IMG/VR virus record: IMGVR_UViG_3300033149_004356
Location: 1-41,608 of that record
DNA: 41,608 nucleotides
Strand: one strand, 5' to 3'
From: a virus
Part shown: in pieces, positions 38,163-41,608 of the stretch
Numbering within the stretch: position 1 is the first letter of the stretch
How the letters are laid out: each line of letters starts with the position of its first letter
The notes under the pieces: generated by a model
Database searches by the model: none
Told to the model about the DNA's origin: nothing
The model's input: the letters and a program-made list of their open reading frames with translations, nothing else
Made by a program: the position numbers and the translations under genes

Positions 38163-39093
38163 ATGAAAATAAAAATTTTAAATAGGGGGTGTTAATATCA
38201 CTTGGTATGATACACAGACTGCAACTGACTGTATTACCTTTACTGAATGGAATAATATGGTCACTTATATACAACATAGTGCATGTACTGACTTTACAAT
38301 ATATGGTACATGTCCTAATACAAATCCGGTATTCAAATTTGGTGGCAACAATGACATTGAATTTGATGAAGACCGTGCAATAATGATTGATGATGATGAA
38401 ACTTACATTGGTCATGGAGCTGGAGATTCGATTAATGGCGGAGTTAATAATACTCTTATTGGTCATGATGCTGGAAATGCACTAACTACTGGAGATAATA
38501 ATACTTTTATAGGACAAGGTGCAGGGCAATCATCAGAGCCAACATTGACTGGGTGTGTCCTTATTGGTAAAGAAGCCGGTCTTAATGCAGCAACAAATAA
38601 TACTTTATACATAAATAATAATAATTCAGAATATCCACTAATTTACGGTGAATTTGCTAATGACACAGTTAAATTTGGAAATAACAGTAATGCTTGGTTT
38701 TTTAAATTTACAGTAAATGGTGTTACTTCAGAATTATATGGTGGTCAGGCAAGTGATAAACGCCTTAAACTTAGTGCAAATGACACAGATGGCGCTGACC
38801 AAGCTCATATAGTACTTAAAGGAACTGGTGGCAATTTAGAGTTAATACATGGTAATGGTGACGCTGTAACAATTCATTCACATGATACACAAAATGTAAT
38901 GAAGTTTTGGTATAACGGTGGAATCCCAACAATAGAAACAACTTTATCAAATGGCGACTTACAACTATTGCCAAATGGAAGTGGGAATATAAGATTCGGC
39001 ACATATGCTGCAAAAGGTGCAGAGGCATTCGATGGTTTTATTACTATTAAAGATGCGGCAGGTAATACAAGAAAATTAATGACTTGTGCTTAA
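38163..39093 (+). CDS. Tail fibre / receptor-binding protein, with recoded or non-AUG start
   Basis: About 299-309 residues. The first 60 residues (NITWYDTQTATDCITFTEWN) form a base. Then NNTLIGHDAGNAL and NNTFIGQGAGQSS give the left-handed beta-roll of trimeric fibres and YadA-like heads, and the end GSGNIRFGTYAAKG plus IKDAAGNTRKLMTCA is a common fibre tip. The frame is coding well upstream of its first ATG (38257) but has no ATG, GTG or TTG. A 10-codon leader (ATG 38163, GAGG upstream) ends TGT TAA. A +1 shift there, or restart at ATC (38197) one base after TAA, opens the main frame, as at the terminase. Confidence 0.82.
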
Positions 39094-39112
39094 GGTTAAA
39101 GGTGTAAAAAAG

Positions 39113-39325
39113 ATGGTATCTATAGAAATAAATAATGAAGAAATACAAGCACTTGATATTGTATTAGGAAAAGTAGAAGTAAAACCTATCATAGGTTATA
39201 AATTAGCAACATTACGCATCAAGATTCAAAATGCATTAATGCAAGAACAAAAGAAAACAGTAAAGAAAAAAACTAAAGAAATAACTAATGTGGGTAAAGA
39301 TGACAAAAACAGAAAAACTAAATGA
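39113..39325 (+). CDS. Small protein (70 aa)
   Basis: AAAGGTG stands before ATG 39113 (a GTG at 39086 overlaps the fibre gene). MVSIEINNEEIQALDIVLGK, then a Lys-rich tail. Resembles small phage proteins after the fibre gene. Function unknown. Confidence 0.6.
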   Translation: MVSIEINNEEIQALDIVLGKVEVKPIIGYKLATLRIKIQNALMQEQKKTVKKKTKEITNVGKDDKNRKTK

Positions 39326-39542
39326 AATCATAAAGTGTGAAATAAGAAAGTTGGCTGAAGATTTCAAAAAACAAAACGGAAACTCATCACTTCGTATCCC
39401 AAACAAAGATATGAATCTTTGGATTATAAAAGAAATAATGGAACTTCGTGGTGACATCAATTTAGTAAAACTTAAGACTAAATTGTTAATGTGGTTCTTT
39501 GGTGCGACAATGGCTTTAATGACTATATTTCAAGTGATATAA
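39300..39542 (+). CDS. XhlA-like membrane-anchored helical protein (80 aa)
   Basis: An acidic/basic helix (ELRGDINLVKLKTK) leads to one C-terminal membrane segment (LLMWFFGATMALMTIFQVI). This layout is that of XhlA/holin-partner proteins found after tail genes. An ATG four codons upstream (39288) is possible. It may help lysis, but no lytic enzyme follows. Confidence 0.5.
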   Translation: MTKTEKLNEIIKCEIRKLAEDFKKQNGNSSLRIPNKDMNLWIIKEIMELRGDINLVKLKTKLLMWFFGATMALMTIFQVI

Positions 39543-39555
39543 AGGGAGAATTAAA

Positions 39556-39735
39556 ATGAAAAAATGGTATAAATCAAAAACTTTCTGGGTTAACCTTATA
39601 GCTATTGGGTCTATTATTGCCAGAAGTGAATTTGGTCTTATTTTAACTATTGAAGGAGAAATTGCGTTACTCGCAATCATTAACTTGATATTAAGAAAAA
39701 TTACCAAAGAAGAAATAGAATGGTCATTAGTATGA
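39556..39735 (+). CDS. Small phage membrane protein (59 aa)
   Basis: MKKWYKSKTFWVNLIAIGS, then a second hydrophobic segment (EIALLAIINLILRKITKEE): a two-helix protein typical of phage late regions and often called holin-like. It has AAGGGAGAA upstream. Confidence 0.65.
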   Translation: MKKWYKSKTFWVNLIAIGSIIARSEFGLILTIEGEIALLAIINLILRKITKEEIEWSLV

Positions 39736-39839
39736 ACTATATAACTATTGTTATTTCGGCAGCCTTATTTGGACTAACTTTAACGGCTGCTAGTTATTTT
39801 TTATATTTTGCATATAAAATTCTAATTAAAGAAAAATAA
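39732..39839 (+). CDS. Single-pass membrane microprotein (35 aa)
   Basis: Its ATG overlaps the TGA upstream. One membrane helix (ITIVISAALFGLTLTAASYF) and a basic end (KILIKEK). With the two preceding genes it may form the exit-related membrane set. Confidence 0.55.
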   Translation: MNYITIVISAALFGLTLTAASYFLYFAYKILIKEK

Positions 39840-39890
39840 GAAAAGATTTAATTAAAATTATTTAATTAAAGAAAACATTAATTAGATTAA

Positions 39891-39945
39891 TGAGACTGAG
39901 AAGGGAGAAGGTTTTACCTCTTTTCCTTTCCCTTCTTTTGTCTCA
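39891..39945. terminator. Long hairpin at the convergence of both units
   Basis: TGAGAC, AGAAGGGA and AAGG on the left pair with CCTT, TCCCTTCT and GTCTCA on the right with small bulges. It stands at the only convergent gene boundary and probably ends transcription from both sides. The gap 39840-40038 holds nothing else but TTTAATTAAA palindromes. Confidence 0.7.
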
Positions 39946-40038
39946 ATGCCGGAGGATTAATTTTTAAACTTAATAAAAACGCTTGATTATATAGATAGTG
40001 TACTTTTCCTCCTCAATTCAATATTGTTATATGTACTA

Positions 40039-40269
40039 TCATTTTTTTAACGCACTCCAAATTCCTATAACTAAGAATAATGGTATAATAAATAACTCCA
40101 AATTTGCCTCCCCCAATGAATCAACAGTTACTAAAACCTTATGACCTGGATTGATGTAAGCTAATACCCATAATAAATAAAATAATACACCATAGGCGAT
40201 TAAGGTACCTCTACCAACCCATTTAAAGAAAAATTCAAAATCTGTATCCATATCCATAACCATACCCAT
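40039..40269 (-). CDS. Membrane protein (76 aa)
   Basis: Two membrane helices (LIAYGVLFYLLWVLAYI and ELFIIPLFLVIGIWSAL). The start region overlaps the GY-repeat gene in another frame, which gives the odd MGMVMDMDTD opening. A start at a later Met is possible. It is the last gene of the leftward unit. Confidence 0.55.
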   Translation of the reverse strand: MGMVMDMDTDFEFFFKWVGRGTLIAYGVLFYLLWVLAYINPGHKVLVTVDSLGEANLELFIIPLFLVIGIWSALKK

Positions 40270-40369
40270 AATTTATTCCTGTATCTACTTCTCCACCTAC
40301 CAAAACTGTTAATATTAGAAAAGTTATTATAGCTGCTACAAATATTCCTATCTTAGTTCTTTTATTCAT
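40235..40369 (-). CDS. Secreted or membrane GY-repeat peptide (44 aa)
   Basis: A basic start and a hydrophobic helix (IGIFVAAIITFLILTVLV) are followed by INYGYGYGYGYRF. It has GGTGGATAAAAA upstream. The last 35 bases are read in two frames. Short GY-rich tails occur in secreted peptides. Function unknown. Confidence 0.5.
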   Translation of the reverse strand: MNKRTKIGIFVAAIITFLILTVLVGGEVDTGINYGYGYGYGYRF

Positions 40370-40436
40370 TTTTTATCCACCTACATTTACTCTCATATTT
40401 TAGATTTTACCTCTTTCCCTAATCCCTCTAAGTTCC

Positions 40437-40565
40437 TTATTCACGAAGGATTGCTGTTATTTTATAAAATAGATAACTTATACATAAAAAATTAATAATT
40501 ACACAAATTAAAAGCCCACCATTAATATTGTGTTGACATAATACTTGACTTGTTGTACTATACAT
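40437..40565 (-). CDS. Membrane microprotein (42 aa)
   Basis: Its start overlaps the cupin gene's stop. One membrane helix (GLLICVIINFLCISYLFY) follows a polar N-terminus with two Cys. The coupling supports it. Confidence 0.45.
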   Translation of the reverse strand: MYSTTSQVLCQHNINGGLLICVIINFLCISYLFYKITAILRE

Positions 40566-41034
40566 TTTTTATCACTTTACATTTACTCTCATATGGTTTT
40601 CCATTTCGACTCCAAAAGTCAATCCCTCTTATCGCATCTGTTTTGTCAGAAGGGCATTCAAGTTCTATAACTCGGACATTGCCAAGTGGTGCTCCCATAG
40701 CATGAAATACTTTTTCATCAATTAACACTATTTCACCTGGTTTATAAAATTGCCTCTCATAAAATGTAGTTAACAATAAATTACCACTAATTACCATTAC
40801 AGTAGTTTTCTTTTTTACATGACAATGAACTGATGTACCTGACCCTTTTACAATATGAAGCATCCAACCACAACATTCTTTACTCTTCATAAATAAATAT
40901 TCAAAGCCCCAAGGTTTAAAAACTATAGTTTGGTAATTAAAATCTTTATCTGTAAATTGACTCTTTTGTTGCTTTCCGACTTTATCCATCATTCCTGCAT
41001 CTAAAGCTGTAAATATATAATGTTTTTTAATCAT
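40558..41034 (-). CDS. Cupin-domain protein
   Basis: A 158-residue protein. VKGSGTSVHCHVKKKTTVMV, shown in part as GTSVHCHVKKK, matches cupin motif 1 (HxH), and GEIVLIDEKVFHAMGAP motif 2 with the metal-binding His. PWGFEYLF before and GIDFWSRNGKPYE after the core resemble sugar-nucleotide or hexose-phosphate isomerase-like cupins (for example mannose-6-phosphate isomerase type II). With the cytidylyltransferase and LicD-like genes it probably works in a sugar- or polyol-activation pathway (inference). Confidence 0.7.
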   Translation of the reverse strand: MIKKHYIFTALDAGMMDKVGKQQKSQFTDKDFNYQTIVFKPWGFEYLFMKSKECCGWMLHIVKGSGTSVHCHVKKKTTVMVISGNLLLTTFYERQFYKPGEIVLIDEKVFHAMGAPLGNVRVIELECPSDKTDAIRGIDFWSRNGKPYESKCKVIKNV

Positions 41035-41293
41035 GGTGAAACCTCAATAAAAATGGGTATATTATTCTATCAAATAAAAGTCTTAATGGAGTGCTACTAG
41101 TAATAGAATGCTCAATAATATCGTCTACTACTATAAATATGCCAATACCGATAAATATTTGCCATACTCCAATTGAGCAATCCATCCAATTATCAATAGA
41201 TAACCACCACATAAATACACCATAACCTACTATAGCAAAACCATGATATAGATGATGTGGTCTTTTCCAAATAAAAGGTACTCTAGGATTCAT
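41027..41293 (-). CDS. Membrane protein (88 aa)
   Basis: About three hydrophobic segments (FAIVGYGVFMWWLSI, GVWQIFIGIGIFIVV and PLRLLFDRIIYPFLL). It overlaps the cytidylyltransferase by 11 bases and the cupin by 8. It may be a membrane partner of that pathway. No family recognised. Confidence 0.6.
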   Translation of the reverse strand: MNPRVPFIWKRPHHLYHGFAIVGYGVFMWWLSIDNWMDCSIGVWQIFIGIGIFIVVDDIIEHSITSSTPLRLLFDRIIYPFLLRFHHD

Positions 41294-41608
41294 TTTTAAT
41301 TCTCTCCTTTATTTTTGTTGTAGATATTGATTTATCATAAGGTAACTGTACTATCTCTCCCTCATAATCATCAGGAATTATAGCATATTCTTGTAACTTA
41401 TCAGATACAAATACTTTATGATACTCAGAAAGACTGACTTTACTTCTATGATTCATACCAAATGGAATAATTCTTGAATGTAATGATAAATTAGCAATAA
41501 TTGAATATCTATCCAAATAATTCATAACAGGAAAATGCCCTTTATAATCTTTTATTACTCTATCTGAAAAAATTCCAATAAATAAAACATCACATTGCTT
41601 ACTTGCTG
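41283..41608 (-). CDS. Cytidylyltransferase, C-terminal part (continues at base 115 of the unit)
   Basis: This is the rest of the gene whose start is at 181. Bases 41495-41608 repeat 1-114. NYLDRYSIIANL, then KVFVSDKLQ and the closing STTKIKERIKN, where STTKIKER matches the ISTTxIxxR signature of the family. Full length is 130 residues. The stop overlaps the 88-aa membrane gene by 11 bases. Confidence 0.88.
   Translation of the reverse strand, partial: ASKQCDVLFIGIFSDRVIKDYKGHFPVMNYLDRYSIIANLSLHSRIIPFGMNHRSKVSLSEYHKVFVSDKLQEYAIIPDDYEGEIVQLPYDKSISTTKIKERIKNES
41495..41608. repeat. Right copy of the 114-bp terminal redundancy
   Basis: Identical to bases 1-114. Confidence 0.95.

Noticed and set aside
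38189-38383. Frame starting GTG after AGGGGG over the fibre start
   Set aside because: The SD is tempting, but the product is a random hydrophobic string overlapping conserved fibre sequence. The SD more likely serves the ATC restart or the frameshift.

Overview
The window is one complete tailed-virus (Caudoviricetes) genome carried on a circular or terminally redundant contig. The first 114 bases recur exactly as the last 114, so the unit is 41,494 bp, and one gene (a cytidylyltransferase) runs across the junction. The sequence is very AT-rich. No integrase, repressor, endolysin or CRISPR array is visible.

Layout. Two divergent transcription units start at a promoter region at 20811-20968. 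The rightward unit (+, to 39839) carries the morphogenesis genes in order: large terminase, portal, gp10-like protein, two small-gene insertions, coiled-coil protein, head protein, prohead protease, major capsid protein, tRNA-Thr with a nuclease cassette, connector, tail terminator, tail tube, frameshifted tail chaperones, tape measure, tail-tip and fibre proteins, and small membrane proteins. The leftward unit (-, 20810 to 1 and on through the junction to 40039) starts with a putative small terminase. It continues with an exonuclease, a primase-helicase, zinc-ribbon microproteins, cysteine synthase, a GIY-YIG nuclease, an AT-rich repeat region, many microgenes, a pentapeptide-repeat protein, ThyX, a DUF1599-like protein, nucleotidyltransferases, an SSB-like protein, a family A DNA polymerase, a SemiSWEET-like membrane protein and a deoxyribosyltransferase-like protein. 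It ends with a surface-chemistry module (LicD-like protein, cytidylyltransferase, membrane protein, cupin). The two units converge on a strong hairpin at 39891-39945.

Host. The host cannot be named. An archaeal, probably anaerobic, host is suggested but not proven. Both divergent promoters look archaeal: a TATA-like box lies about 25 bp before a mirrored TTATAAGTGG motif. The tRNA-Thr has a U discriminator, there is no peptidoglycan hydrolase, and there are many Cys-rich proteins. Shine-Dalgarno sites (GGAGG, GGTGA) are strong and fit either domain.

How the genes work together. The polymerase, primase-helicase, SSB and exonuclease form a self-sufficient replisome. ThyX, the DUF1599-like protein and the deoxyribosyltransferase-like protein adjust nucleotides. 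Cysteine synthase may feed the Cys-rich virion and zinc-ribbon proteins. The LicD/cytidylyltransferase/cupin module probably alters host-surface or virion glycans or lipids.

Most unusual signals: (1) the large terminase and the tail fibre share the same odd 5' architecture, a short SD-led leader ORF ending in TAA, then one base, then an AUU/AUC codon that opens the main frame; (2) a 92-nt structured RNA element with non-conserved but self-complementary arms occurs twice, perhaps three times; (3) the GIY-YIG nuclease and the putative small terminase share a near-identical DNA-binding domain; (4) microgenes are shuffled as modules with repeated hairpins; (5) several cassettes are bounded by decayed copies of neighbouring gene ends.
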